64,000 bases of DNA from JBAVVD01 sp049697115 (GCA_049697115.1 JBAVVD010000073.1:39240-103239), one strand, 5' to 3'. Counted from the first letter of the stretch, positions 18,646-28,412 are shown. Notes: generated by a model not told the origin, from the sequence alone. Program-made: numbers and translations.

Positions 18646-21600
18646 ATGAGCATTTGTTTTCTGGACGAAGTCAGCGAGTTCAAGGAACTTCTCCAGGCAT
18701 TCAACAGGAGAGAGAGTCATGTGCGGATTTCAGGGCTGGCCGCTCCGGCCAAACCCTTTTTTTTCAGCTTTTTATCACAAAGGCTCAAACAAAGCATCGT
18801 CCTCATTCTCCCCGAAAAGCAGTCTCTCTCCAGATTCGAAGAGCAATGTCAGTTTTTTTTCTCGCAATTCTCTTCTTCTCAGGTCGTTCGTCAGCTCCCT
18901 CCTCTGAATGAAAATCCCTATCAGAAGATACTCCCCTCGCTCGAAGCTGTCTCGATGAGGATGAAATTCTTTTACGGTCTCCTCCATAATCCCCCTTCGC
19001 TGGTCGTCACCAATTTGTCCGGCCTTCTGATGCCCTTTCCAGACCCTTTCCGCCTTGGACAGATGTTTCTGAGATTGGAAAAAGGCGGCTATTACGAAAG
19101 GGACAGGCTTCTCCGGCTTCTGGACGAATACGGTTACGCCAGAGAAGACCTCATCGCCTCCAGAGGAGAATACGCATGGAGAGGAGGAATTGTGGATGTC
19201 TTTTCTCCATGGGAGAATCTTCCCTTCCGCATTGAATACACCGGTGATGAGATTGCCTCCATTCGCGAATTTGATCTCTCCACACAACGGTCGATCCGAA
19301 AGCTGGAGAGAGTACTTCTCCCTTCTCTCCGCGAGTTTACCGGTTCTCAACCATTTTCTTTTGAGTCCGGGAGTGAAAAGGACATGAGACAGAAGATGCC
19401 GTCCGTCCCCTTCACCCACTACCTCGGGGATTCCCTGTTTATCGTCGATCACATGGATGAAGTGGAACGTGAATGGGAGTCCACTCTGAATGAGTACAGG
19501 GAACAATCCGATGAGCTGAAGAAGAAGGGGGAGTCCTTCTGGCGTCCTGAAGATGTTTTTTCTCTCCCGATTTGGGAACAGCTCAAGAACCAGGCGGTCG
19601 TTTGTCAAGAATGGGATTCCTTCCCCTCCAGAAAAGTGGTTCATTTTCCTTTCCAGTCGGTGCCCCGCTTTAACAACAAAATTCCTTTCTTCATTGAATA
19701 TATGAAAAAGCTGCAGGAGGAGAGGGATCGCTGTTTGATTTATTTTTCCAGTGCGGTCATCCGCCAGAAATTGGCCGTCCTCCTTTCCGAGCATCAAATA
19801 CTGGCCGCCGAATCTTCAACACCGCACATCTCGCCCAAGGAAGGCGAAATGGTCCTGCTTGTGGGAGGGCTTGATTCGGGATTTAGTTTCCCAAGAGAAA
19901 AAATTACTTTTTTTTCAGAAAGAGATATTTTTACCGAAGAAAAAGTCATCGTCAGCCGGCCTTCGGTGAAACATTTCCTTTCTCATTTTCAGGACCTCAG
20001 GGCGGGAGATTATGTCGTCCATACGGATTATGGAATCGGTATCTTTAAAGGCTTGATCAAGATGAAGGTCGATGGAAAAGGAAGAGAGTTTATCGAACTC
20101 CTTTACCGGGACGACGACAAACTTTTTGTTCCTGTGGAAAGCCTCAATCTTGTCCAGAAATATTCCCCGGTCAGGGGGACGGTTCCGTCCCTGGATAAAT
20201 TGGGAAGTCTGACCTGGCAGAAGACCAAGGGGAAGACAAAGAAGGCGGTTGAAGATATCGCCAAGGAGCTGTTGCATCTATATGCGCAGAGAAAGGCTAT
20301 CAAAGGATTCAGATTCAGCCCCGAAGGAAACTGGCAGGTGGAATTTGATAAAACATTTGAATATGAGGAAACGGAAGACCAGAGCCGGACGATCAAGGAG
20401 ATCAAGCAGGACATGGAATCCGAATTTCCGATGGACCGTCTTCTTTGCGGGGATGTGGGCTACGGCAAGACGGAAGTGGCCATGAGGGCGGCCTTTAAAG
20501 CAGTGATGGACGGGAAACAGGTTGTTGTTCTCTGCCCGACAACCGTCCTGGCCAGCCAGCATTTGAAGACATTTGAGAATAGATTGACTCTTTTCCCCGT
20601 CCGGGTGGAAGCTCTGACCCGGCTTCAGTCCAAAAAGAAACAGCACAGAATCATCGAGGGTCTCAAAAAAGGGATGGTGGACACCCTCATCGGCACGCAC
20701 CGCCTGCTTTCCAAAGATGTGGAGTTCCATGACTTAGGACTGCTTATCATTGATGAAGAACAGCGCTTTGGCGTTAAAGATAAGGAAAAAATTAAACAGA
20801 TGAAAGCCAATATTGATGTGTTGACGCTCACGGCGACTCCGATTCCGCGCACTTTGAATCTGTCTTTGACAGGGCTCCGCGATATCAGCCTGATCGAGAC
20901 GCCCCCCAAGGACAGGCTGGCTATCCACACAGTGGTGACGACTTTCAATCCCCGGCTCATAGCTTCGGCGATTAAGCAGGAATTGAACCGGGAGGGGCAA
21001 GTCTATTATATCTTCAACCGGATTGAGGATATGGAAGGCATGGCCTCAAAAATTGAAAAATGGGTGCCCGAGGCGAAGGTTGTCACCATTCACGGCCAAA
21101 TGCCCGCTCTGGCGCTTGAAAAAAGAATGATCGATTTTATCAACAAGAAATACACGGTTCTGGTTTCCACGACGATTATTGAAAACGGGATTGATATTCC
21201 TCTGGTCAATACTCTGATTGTGGACCGCGCCGATCAATTTGGGCTGGCCCAGCTCTATCAATTACGAGGGAGAGTCGGGCGTTCCTCACGCCAAGCCTTT
21301 GCCTATTTTCTTGTTCCGCTTTTTGCAGAGCTCTCTTCCCAGGCCAGCCAGAGACTGGAAGCCCTTAAAGAATTCAGTGAATTGGGGTCCGGATTTCGAT
21401 TGGCGGCCAAGGACCTGGAAATCAGGGGCGGCGGGAATCTGTTTGGAGCCAGGCAGCACGGCTGTCTGGAAGCGGTCGGATTTGATTATTTTATCCAGCT
21501 CCTTGAGCAAACAATCCGAGAACTGAAAGGCGAACAGGTGGAAGAGGTGAAAAGCGAGATCAATCTCAAAATGGATATCCAGATTCCTGAAGACTATCTG

Positions 21601-21993
21601 CCTCAGGTCAATCTGCGGTTGAGCCTTTACAAGAGAATCTCTTCCGCAGTTAATTTCACGGAGATCAAGGCGATTGAGGAGGAAATGAACGACCGGTTCG
21701 GGCCGCTTCCGCGGAGCGTTCGCAACCTCCTTCGCTACGGCGTGATCAAACTGTTGGCTCAGAAGCTCAAAGTCAAGGCTCTTGACCGGGTGGAGAATAG
21801 AATTATCTTTAAATTTTTTCCCGCGACTTCTGTCCATCTGACCCGAATGACCAGACTGCTGAAGACCCATGGGGGCACAATCACACCTCAAGGAGTGCTG
21901 ACTCTTCGAGTTTCCATGACCTCAGAGGAGGCTTTTCTCGATGAAACGATTGACATCTTGAAGGAGTTGTATGGATGTACTATAATGACTTGA
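18646..21993 (+). CDS. mfd: Transcription-repair coupling factor
   Basis: Mfd removes RNA polymerase stalled at DNA lesions and recruits UvrA. At 1115 residues it has the full architecture: a UvrB-like N-terminal module (GEYAWRGGIVDVF), the polymerase-interacting Tudor-like domain (GDYVVHTDYGIGIFKGL), then a RecG-like translocase with Walker A GDVGYGKTE, the DEEQ box (IIDEEQRFGV), TATPIPRT and the QLRGRVGRS motif. The C-terminal TRCF domain (EDYLPQVNLRLSLYKRIS) is present. It ends inside the next gene, a parvulin-type chaperone, so they are likely cotranscribed. Confidence 0.97.
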   Translation: MSICFLDEVSEFKELLQAFNRRESHVRISGLAAPAKPFFFSFLSQRLKQSIVLILPEKQSLSRFEEQCQFFFSQFSSSQVVRQLPPLNENPYQKILPSLEAVSMRMKFFYGLLHNPPSLVVTNLSGLLMPFPDPFRLGQMFLRLEKGGYYERDRLLRLLDEYGYAREDLIASRGEYAWRGGIVDVFSPWENLPFRIEYTGDEIASIREFDLSTQRSIRKLERVLLPSLREFTGSQPFSFESGSEKDMRQKMPSVPFTHYLGDSLFIVDHMDEVEREWESTLNEYREQSDELKKKGESFWRPEDVFSLPIWEQLKNQAVVCQEWDSFPSRKVVHFPFQSVPRFNNKIPFFIEYMKKLQEERDRCLIYFSSAVIRQKLAVLLSEHQILAAESSTPHISPKEGEMVLLVGGLDSGFSFPREKITFFSERDIFTEEKVIVSRPSVKHFLSHFQDLRAGDYVVHTDYGIGIFKGLIKMKVDGKGREFIELLYRDDDKLFVPVESLNLVQKYSPVRGTVPSLDKLGSLTWQKTKGKTKKAVEDIAKELLHLYAQRKAIKGFRFSPEGNWQVEFDKTFEYEETEDQSRTIKEIKQDMESEFPMDRLLCGDVGYGKTEVAMRAAFKAVMDGKQVVVLCPTTVLASQHLKTFENRLTLFPVRVEALTRLQSKKKQHRIIEGLKKGMVDTLIGTHRLLSKDVEFHDLGLLIIDEEQRFGVKDKEKIKQMKANIDVLTLTATPIPRTLNLSLTGLRDISLIETPPKDRLAIHTVVTTFNPRLIASAIKQELNREGQVYYIFNRIEDMEGMASKIEKWVPEAKVVTIHGQMPALALEKRMIDFINKKYTVLVSTTIIENGIDIPLVNTLIVDRADQFGLAQLYQLRGRVGRSSRQAFAYFLVPLFAELSSQASQRLEALKEFSELGSGFRLAAKDLEIRGGGNLFGARQHGCLEAVGFDYFIQLLEQTIRELKGEQVEEVKSEINLKMDIQIPEDYLPQVNLRLSLYKRISSAVNFTEIKAIEEEMNDRFGPLPRSVRNLLRYGVIKLLAQKLKVKALDRVENRIIFKFFPATSVHLTRMTRLLKTHGGTITPQGVLTLRVSMTSEEAFLDETIDILKELYGCTIMT

Positions 21994-22988
21994 ATTTAAA
22001 GAAGATGAACGAGTGTAAACAAAAACCGGCCAATTATTTTCTCCTTCCTGGAGTTCTGCTTTCCGTTTTCGCACTCTGGGGGATCCGGCTCGAGGCGAGC
22101 GGAGAACATCCTTCTCTGGAGAACGCGATATCCAAGAAAAAAGACAAAGTCATTCTTGAGATCGGCAATTCCTCTTATTCCAGCTCTGACTTTGACAATT
22201 ATGTCCACAGTATCATCGGTGAAGAGGAAAACGATTTAGCGGCGCCCGCTTTGAGCCGACTTTTCGACAAGTTCGTGGAGGAAAAGCTCCTCTTAAAGCG
22301 GGCTCAGGATCAAAAGATCATCCTGACCGAAGAGGAAAAGAAAATCTATCTGTCCAAATTGAAGAGCGAATTTTGGGCCGAGGGAGGAAGGAAAGCTTCC
22401 TGGGCATCCAATCCCAAAGCCCTTCATGAAAAGTTGATTGTTGAAAAGTATCTCTATCTTTTGATCAAAGACCTGCGTGTGGAAGAGAGTGAGATTGCGG
22501 AGTATTATGAGCGTCATAAAAAAGGCTTTTTTCAGTCGGAAAGAGTTCAGGTCAGTCAGATTTTGTTGGAGTCAAAGGGAAAAGCCATCGAGGTTTTCAA
22601 CAAGCTGAAAAGCTCTCCAGAGATGGATTTTCGAAAGCTGGCCATGACGGAATCCGTTGGACCGGAGGCCTTCAAGGGCGGTCTGATGGGAGTCTTCAGT
22701 TTGGGCCAGCTTCCCTTTGATATAGAAAAAGTGGTGTTTGCCCTTCGGGAAGGTGAGATCAGCCAGGTCGTGAGGTCCTCCTTCGGCTTTCATATTTTTA
22801 AATTGGATAAAAGATATGAACCTAAAATGGTCGCTCTGGAAGAAGCCGCTCCGGCCATAAAAACGAAAATCCTGGAACAGAAAATCAGCCGGACTATCTT
22901 TGATCGTCTGGAGCAGTTGAAAAAAACCATGCCCTGGAAATCCTACATCCAGAATCTGTCTTTTCCTTATCAGAGGAATAACGCATGA
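21975..22988 (+). CDS. Parvulin-type peptidyl-prolyl isomerase, exported
   Basis: An exported PpiC/parvulin-domain chaperone. The N-terminus has a signal or anchor helix (YFLLPGVLLSVFALWGI), then a helical SurA_N-like region, then a parvulin domain at about residues 190-280 with typical segments (VQVSQILLESKG, GGLMGVFSLGQLP, SSFGFHIFKLD). The ATG at 21975 is supported by AAGGAG eight bases upstream (21961-21966); another in-frame ATG at 22005 would give a shorter leader. It overlaps mfd by 19 bp and the next chaperone gene by 4 bp. It probably helps fold outer-membrane proteins in the periplasm. Confidence 0.88.
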   Translation: MYYNDLNLKKMNECKQKPANYFLLPGVLLSVFALWGIRLEASGEHPSLENAISKKKDKVILEIGNSSYSSSDFDNYVHSIIGEEENDLAAPALSRLFDKFVEEKLLLKRAQDQKIILTEEEKKIYLSKLKSEFWAEGGRKASWASNPKALHEKLIVEKYLYLLIKDLRVEESEIAEYYERHKKGFFQSERVQVSQILLESKGKAIEVFNKLKSSPEMDFRKLAMTESVGPEAFKGGLMGVFSLGQLPFDIEKVVFALREGEISQVVRSSFGFHIFKLDKRYEPKMVALEEAAPAIKTKILEQKISRTIFDRLEQLKKTMPWKSYIQNLSFPYQRNNA

Positions 22989-23959
22989 GAAAAACGAAAA
23001 AAATTATGCTCCTGGCGCTCATTTTGTGCGGTCTGGGATGCCTGGCCGCCGAAGAGGTAATTGAAGAGATCGTGGCCATTGTGAATGATGAAGTCATCAC
23101 GCTCTCTGAGTTCAAACAGCACCATGATTCCGTCCTTCAACTCCTGAGGTCCCAGCTCCAGGGTGAGGAGTTTGAAAAGCAGTATGACAGGATGAGAAGT
23201 GAACTTCTCGATTCGATGATCACCGACCGTCTCCTTTCTCAGCTGGCCAGAGAAAAGAATTTAGATGTCCGAGAGCAGGTCAAGATGTACGTGGAAAATA
23301 TAAAGAAGGAAAATAACCTCGAGTCCGACGAGGATTTGAGGCGGGCTCTGCAAAGCCAGGGCATGAAGTATGAGGAATGGCTGAAAGACATGGAGGAATC
23401 GCTGCTCAGGCAGGCGGCCGTTTTTTCCGAAGTCGACAGAACCATCGTCATCGACGATTCTGAGACCGTCGGCTATTATAAACTTCACCAGAAGGAGTTT
23501 ATCGAGCCGGAAGTCTACCGGCTGAGGGCCATATACGTGAAAGAGGAAGACAAAAGCAAGGAGGAAATAGAGGCGACAAAGAAGGAAATCAACGAGAAAA
23601 TTCGAGCCGGGGAAGATTTCGCCGCCCTGGCCGGTCAATACTCGGAAGGTCCGGAAAAAGAGTCCCAGGGGGATTTGGGGACTTTTAAAAAAGGGGAACT
23701 GGAAAAAACCCTCCAACAGGCTGTTGACCGGATTGACCGGGGAGAGATCACCCCCTGGATTCAAGTCCGGGACGGCTGGTATCTGCTTCGGCTTGAGGAA
23801 AAGACGGAAAGCCGCTTACTCTCCTTTGAAGAGGCCAAACGATCGATTGAAGAGAAGATATTTACCGAGAAGAAAAAGAGGAAGCTGGAGGAATTCTTAA
23901 AGGAGCTCAAGAAAAAGAGCTATATTAAAATATTAAATCCCAATCCTCTCCACTGGTAA
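22985..23959 (+). CDS. surA: SurA-like periplasmic chaperone / peptidyl-prolyl isomerase
   Basis: The signal peptide (MLLALILCGLGCLAAEE) is followed by the SurA N-terminal motif EIVAIVNDEVITLSEF, a helical chaperone body and one parvulin domain at about residues 175-275 (RLRAIYVKEED, GDLGTFKKGEL, GWYLLRLEEKTE). SurA escorts beta-barrel proteins to the BAM complex. E. coli SurA has two parvulin domains; this protein has one, which is common outside Proteobacteria. The 4-bp overlap with the preceding parvulin gene marks a two-chaperone operon downstream of mfd. Confidence 0.9.
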   Translation: MRKTKKIMLLALILCGLGCLAAEEVIEEIVAIVNDEVITLSEFKQHHDSVLQLLRSQLQGEEFEKQYDRMRSELLDSMITDRLLSQLAREKNLDVREQVKMYVENIKKENNLESDEDLRRALQSQGMKYEEWLKDMEESLLRQAAVFSEVDRTIVIDDSETVGYYKLHQKEFIEPEVYRLRAIYVKEEDKSKEEIEATKKEINEKIRAGEDFAALAGQYSEGPEKESQGDLGTFKKGELEKTLQQAVDRIDRGEITPWIQVRDGWYLLRLEEKTESRLLSFEEAKRSIEEKIFTEKKKRKLEEFLKELKKKSYIKILNPNPLHW

Positions 23960-24084
23960 GAGAGGGAAGACTCGGCAGAAAAGTTTTGGGCAGTCAGCGC
24001 CGGAGACTCATGCACAATATTTTCTGATTCGTAGAATAAGAAATTGACCGACCGACCCAATCGGAAGAAAGGAAAGGACAGGAA

Positions 24085-25839
24085 ATGGGACTTGTGAAAA
24101 AAAAGAAAGAACACTGGTTTTTCGAGGAGCTCTATCCGGATATTTCTTATGGGTTTAAAGTGACGCAGGTCATTATCCCGGAAATGGATACGGGATTTCA
24201 AAAGCTGATGATCCTGGAATCTGACCGATTGGGTAGAGTTCTCATTTTAGACCGGATTGTCCAGCTCACCGAAGAGGATGAAAAGATCTACCATGAATGG
24301 ATCGCGCACTGGCCTCTTTTTTCGCTCGCCCGACCGGCCCAACATGTCCTTATTATTGGTGGGGGGGACGGCGGCGTCGCCAGAGAAGTTCTGCGACACA
24401 AATCCATTCAGAGTGTGACGATGGTTGAAATTGACAGGATGGTTATCGATCTCTGCCGCAAACACCTGCCGTCGGTTTCCGAAGGCGTCTATGATGACCC
24501 GAGGTTTAAGCTGATTATCGGCGACGGAGCGGAAGTCATCCGGTCCGTGAAAGGAAAATATGACGTCATCATCATTGATTCCACTGACCCCATAGGCCCG
24601 GCCAAGAGTTTGTTCAATACAAGTTTTTATGAAAGTGTCTATGAGGCTCTTGTCGAAGGCGGGATTGCCATCCACCAGACAGGGGCCTTGATCTTGCAGC
24701 CCTTTGAATGTCCGGGAAGCTGGCGCCAGATGGAAGTCACGTTCGATGCGGTCCAGGTGGTCCAGTTTTCCAATGTCAGCTATATGGGAGGTCCATTCAG
24801 TTTGACGGCCGGTTCCAAGGGGAAGAAGGTATTTCAGAGGGCCGCGCGGAATGCGGAGAACGCCTATAAGAAGTCCGGACTGAAGACAAGCTGGTATTCG
24901 CCGAAAATTCCGGCCCGGCTCTATCCAGAGTTTCAGAAGCGCCTGGAGAAGGATAAATACGGCGAGGAAGTCGTTCTGGACATTCCTCTTCTGAGGAATA
25001 AAAAGCCCTCACTTCGACAAGTGGAAAGGTGGAGCCGAGAAACCTGCAGGGCGATCAAGATGAAAGCCTTCGGCACGCCGTTCGTCTCAGACCACCGACT
25101 GGATGAAGGCGACACTCTGGTCCAGTATATAGAGACAAGCGCCATTAACTACAGACGGTTCGGAAACATCGCCTGCGCCAATTGTTTCACCTGCGCCCAT
25201 CTCCCTGTGAATGAGGCGATCAAATTCTCCCTCGGCTTTTTCAAGTCCCCTTCCGCCGTCTGCTGGCATTTGCCGCGCGGATCCTTCACGAATGTCAGGG
25301 AAATAAGGAAAAACACCAGAATCTTTGAAGCGGGATCGTCCTCTCCGATCTACAAGCCGAGGATTGTGGAAAGTGCGGAGGTCTTTTCCCCACATTTCAA
25401 GCTGCCCATGGAGCGTGGACTCTCATCCGCTTTTGAATTGATTGTGGATATGTATGACTGCGAGTATTCGATGATTTCTTCCTGTGAAGCCGTCGCTCGG
25501 TGGGCGGGGGATGAATTCTGTAGAGTGGCGGGGATGAAGCCCATTGGACAGGCCGAGGCGCCGGATTTCGGTCATGCGAAGAAGAAAACGGCCGGCCCAT
25601 CGGTGACCCAATTGTTCAAGGGAGGGGCCAACATCAGCCATTATTCCGTGAACTGGCTGATGATTGTCGTCAATATTGTCTCTCGGAAGAACTTCCCTCT
25701 GAAGAAAGTGCTGGAAAATGCCATGAAATATTTCCAGAGTCAGCACGCCGTCTGCTGGATTTTGCCCCGGGGGATGTTCCGGTATGACATTAAAGAGGCT
25801 GCGGAAAACACGTGGCTCTTTACGCTGGGCAATCCCTAA
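24085..25839 (+). CDS. speE: Spermidine synthase fused to two degenerate SpeD-like domains
   Basis: Residues 1-~300 are a spermidine synthase (putrescine aminopropyltransferase): the SAM loop GGGDGGVARE (92-101), VEIDR (114-118) and the catalytic DSTDPIGPA (165-173) are intact. The C-terminal half holds two related repeats, each ending CWxLPRGxF (393-401 and 557-565), that align with S-adenosylmethionine decarboxylase (SpeD). Against Thermotoga SpeD (Glu62/Ser63/His68/Cys83), repeat 1 has I349/E350/N355/C370 and repeat 2 has K512/G513/S518/S533. So the pyruvoyl-forming serine is missing in both, and neither should self-process by the known route. They may be regulatory, as the dead prozyme of trypanosomal AdoMetDC is. 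AGGACAGGAA precedes the start. Confidence 0.86.
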   Translation: MGLVKKKKEHWFFEELYPDISYGFKVTQVIIPEMDTGFQKLMILESDRLGRVLILDRIVQLTEEDEKIYHEWIAHWPLFSLARPAQHVLIIGGGDGGVAREVLRHKSIQSVTMVEIDRMVIDLCRKHLPSVSEGVYDDPRFKLIIGDGAEVIRSVKGKYDVIIIDSTDPIGPAKSLFNTSFYESVYEALVEGGIAIHQTGALILQPFECPGSWRQMEVTFDAVQVVQFSNVSYMGGPFSLTAGSKGKKVFQRAARNAENAYKKSGLKTSWYSPKIPARLYPEFQKRLEKDKYGEEVVLDIPLLRNKKPSLRQVERWSRETCRAIKMKAFGTPFVSDHRLDEGDTLVQYIETSAINYRRFGNIACANCFTCAHLPVNEAIKFSLGFFKSPSAVCWHLPRGSFTNVREIRKNTRIFEAGSSSPIYKPRIVESAEVFSPHFKLPMERGLSSAFELIVDMYDCEYSMISSCEAVARWAGDEFCRVAGMKPIGQAEAPDFGHAKKKTAGPSVTQLFKGGANISHYSVNWLMIVVNIVSRKNFPLKKVLENAMKYFQSQHAVCWILPRGMFRYDIKEAAENTWLFTLGNP

Positions 25840-25841
25840 GG

Positions 25842-26408
25842 CTATTTTTTGGGGGATTCTTTATTTTCTTCTGGATAGGCGGGTTCCGGCTCTTTAAAAT
25901 CGATTTCCCGCGAGACGACCCATTCGCCGAGAAGGACATGCCGTGATCCACGGTACTGCACATAGACTTTGGCATAAACGGTTTTCCATTGGGGATTATT
26001 TTTAAAGCTGCTGAGGTTTTTCCCTTCCACTCCAAAATTGCTTTTTAAGGTGATTTTCTCACTCACGCCTCCCGGAGATACAGGTCCTCCCCGGATGGCG
26101 GACAGAAAGTTGTCTCCGAGGTTTTCAACGTCATTTTTGAATTTGAAAATGGCATTGCAGTTGACGAAGCGCAGAGGCGTCTGGGAAAGGTTTTTGATCC
26201 GAAAACTGATTGTGGGCACGAGGATCAGTTGCGGTTTCGGCCATGGCCGGTAGGATTTGGAGACCCACTTTGTCTCGATGTCGACAATTTCCATAAGGCT
26301 TTTTATTTCTTCATCTGGCGGAGCTTTACATCCTGTCTGGGAAAGGACAGAGACCGCAACCAGAAAGAATGCGGCGGCGAGGCTCAGAAGGCTCATCCTT
26401 TTTTTCAT
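25842..26408 (-). CDS. Lipoprotein, unknown function
   Basis: A 188-residue lipoprotein from the ATG at 26408: basic n-region, hydrophobic helix and lipobox SQTGC. The mature part looks like an Ig/FxLYD-type beta-sandwich (VPTISFRIKNLSQTPLRFVNCNAIFKF), a domain seen in many bacterial lipoproteins, with a C-terminal charged tail. Function unknown. The gene is convergent with the spermidine synthase fusion (2 bp apart). Confidence 0.78.
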   Translation of the reverse strand: MKKRMSLLSLAAAFFLVAVSVLSQTGCKAPPDEEIKSLMEIVDIETKWVSKSYRPWPKPQLILVPTISFRIKNLSQTPLRFVNCNAIFKFKNDVENLGDNFLSAIRGGPVSPGGVSEKITLKSNFGVEGKNLSSFKNNPQWKTVYAKVYVQYRGSRHVLLGEWVVSREIDFKEPEPAYPEENKESPKK

Positions 26409-26432
26409 CTGAATCCTCCTTCTTGTTGTTTT

Positions 26433-26461
26433 ACTATAAACAATAATTCTCATTTATTCAA
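26433..26461 (-). promoter_or_regulatory. Sigma-70-type promoter for the lipoprotein gene
   Basis: Read on the - strand: TTGAAT, a 17-base spacer, TATAGT. It lies 25-50 bp upstream of the lipoprotein ATG at 26408, the right distance for a short leader. Confidence 0.55.
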
Positions 26462-26603
26462 TCGTTTCTTCTTTCCTCAAAATGGCCGATCAAAAATAAG
26501 GAGGAGGCCCGGACGGTCTCCGTGTGTTCGAAGACCTCTCCCGTTGCCTCCGTCCATAAATATCTTTAAAATGAGAAGAGATGTTTCCTGTGTTCCAGAG
26601 CCG

Positions 26604-27515
26604 ATGAAAGATAAAATTCTGCATTTCAACCTTTATTTCGGCCTAGGTGTTTTCGCCGTCGCCGTTATTTCCCTTGCCCTTCAATTCCCTTTTATGAAGA
26701 CATGGTTTTTCTGTTTTGCCTGGTGGTCCCTCATTCTCATTCTCGACAGTGTGAACTTTCGAAGGATGCAGACATCTCTTTTGGCCCGGCCAATCGGATA
26801 TGTTCTGTCTACGGCTCTTTTCTCTGTTTTTATCTGGCTGATCTTTGAGCTTTTTAACTTGAGGCTGAACAATTGGACGTACCATAGGCTTCCACAAAGC
26901 ATTCTGGCTCGATGGCTGGGATATCTGGTGGCCTTTGCCTCGGTCATCCCCGCCCTCCAGGAGCTGGCTCAGTTATTCCAGAGTTTCTTCCGGCAAAGTA
27001 CGGGATTTTTCCGGATTTGCGTAACTTCCGGCCTTCTTCGTGTCAGTCTTTTGTTGGGTGGGGCGTCGATCATTCTGGCTCTACTTTGGCCGGAGATATT
27101 TTTCCCCTTAACCTGGCTGTGTTTCATTCTATTGTTCGAACCGCTCAACTTCATCCACAAGAATGCGTCCCTTCTCGACGATCTGGAGCGTCCGGATGCC
27201 CGGCGGCTCTACAGTTGGCTGCTGTCCGGTTTTACGGCCGGACTCCTCTGGGAACTCTTTAATTTCTGGGCGGGTTCTCACTGGGAATACCATCTACACT
27301 ACTTCGATTTTTTAAAAGTGTTCCAGATGCCCCTTTTCGGATATGGAGGCTTTCTCTTTTTTGGCCTTGAATGCTTCGTTGTGTTGAGCGTCTTTGATTC
27401 GCTTTCCAGGAAGAGAAAAATTCAAGCGTCCGGCAAAATAATTGTCCTTTTGGGACTTTGCATTTTCTATTCGGCCTGTTTTTTTCTGATCGACACCCTG
27501 ACCTGGGTGCGCTGA
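26604..27515 (+). CDS. Multi-pass membrane protein with internal duplication, unknown
   Basis: About eight membrane helices in 303 residues. The two halves repeat the same plan: a helix ending LDSVNF or FEPLNF, then a helix followed by FELFNLRLNNWTYH in the first half and WELFNFWAGSHWEYH in the second. The conserved E-L-F-N-x(5)-W-x-Y-H at both membrane exits hints at a functional site, perhaps metal or lipid binding. The frame is open from 26229, but the upstream part reads across the divergent lipoprotein gene and is not coding. The ATG at 26604 or one at 26571 could be the start. The family is not recognised by name. Confidence 0.7.
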   Translation: MKDKILHFNLYFGLGVFAVAVISLALQFPFMKTWFFCFAWWSLILILDSVNFRRMQTSLLARPIGYVLSTALFSVFIWLIFELFNLRLNNWTYHRLPQSILARWLGYLVAFASVIPALQELAQLFQSFFRQSTGFFRICVTSGLLRVSLLLGGASIILALLWPEIFFPLTWLCFILLFEPLNFIHKNASLLDDLERPDARRLYSWLLSGFTAGLLWELFNFWAGSHWEYHLHYFDFLKVFQMPLFGYGGFLFFGLECFVVLSVFDSLSRKRKIQASGKIIVLLGLCIFYSACFFLIDTLTWVR

Positions 27516-27641
27516 GGCCCATCGGGAAGGGATCGGCGTTTTCCATTACCTGTCATGAATTTGACAAAAGGGATTTTGGGGATTAAAGTTATTCATTCAA
27601 GAGAACTGGAGGAGGAGCACAACGAAGAAGGGGTGGATGTC

Positions 27642-28412
27642 ATGTCGGTGGAATTTTTTGGCCATTCTTATATCGGAAAGAAAAGAAGGATGAATGAGGA
27701 CCAATATCTCTGTCTGGACCTTTCCGGGGAAGCGCGTAAAAAATGGCGTCCCCTCAATCTTTTGGCTGTTGCCGACGGCGTCGGTGGACAGGCCGGAGGA
27801 GCCATGGCGAGTTCACTGGCGATTGATTCTCTCCAGGAATTCGTTCGGCATCGACTGAAAGAGAGCGGTCCGTTTCTTCGCTTTCAAGAAATTCTGGAGC
27901 AGTCCTTCCTGGAAGCCAACCGGAGAGTGTTTCAAAAGGCCTCCGAGAATGGCATTTTCACCGGAATGGGAACAACCCTGGTGGCCGCATTGATTCATAA
28001 AAACAAGGCCATAGTTTCCAATGTTGGAGACAGCCGCATCTATCATGTCCGGGAGGGGACCATGCGGCAGATCAGCCATGACCATTCTTGGGCCGCGGAG
28101 CAGATCCGCCTGAAAATTCTTTCTGAAAGAGACATCCGAAATTCTCCTTTTAAAAGCGTCATCACTCGGTCTCTGGGGATTGCCTCTCAGATCCAGACGG
28201 ATACTTTTCAGGTTCGGCTGAATGAGGAGGATTATCTTTTACTCTGTTCGGACGGCCTCCACAGCGCGCTTTCTGATGGAGAGATGCTGGAGGTATTCAA
28301 AAAATATAAAAGGCCGGAAGAGATCTGCCTTCAACTGATTGAATCGGCTGACCATCAAGGGAGCCAGGACAATGTCACAGCCGTGGTGGCTTTCTATCAC
28401 GGAAATAATTAA
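27642..28412 (+). CDS. PP2C-type Ser/Thr protein phosphatase
   Basis: A PPM-family metal-dependent phosphatase of about 256 residues. Motifs in order: RRMNEDQY, the metal-binding VADGVGGQAGG, GMGTTLVAA, SNVGDSRIY, LLLCSDGLHSAL and the final DNVTAVV. The metal-binding aspartates are all present, so it should be active. The ATG at 27642 begins the conserved domain; the frame extends to 27555 without clear similarity. It directly precedes a transmembrane Ser/Thr kinase, its natural antagonist. Confidence 0.9.
   Translation: MSVEFFGHSYIGKKRRMNEDQYLCLDLSGEARKKWRPLNLLAVADGVGGQAGGAMASSLAIDSLQEFVRHRLKESGPFLRFQEILEQSFLEANRRVFQKASENGIFTGMGTTLVAALIHKNKAIVSNVGDSRIYHVREGTMRQISHDHSWAAEQIRLKILSERDIRNSPFKSVITRSLGIASQIQTDTFQVRLNEEDYLLLCSDGLHSALSDGEMLEVFKKYKRPEEICLQLIESADHQGSQDNVTAVVAFYHGNN

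Noticed and set aside
26229..26603. N-terminal extension of the membrane protein frame
   Set aside because: It runs antisense through the lipoprotein gene and its promoter and shows no hydrophobic pattern or similarity.
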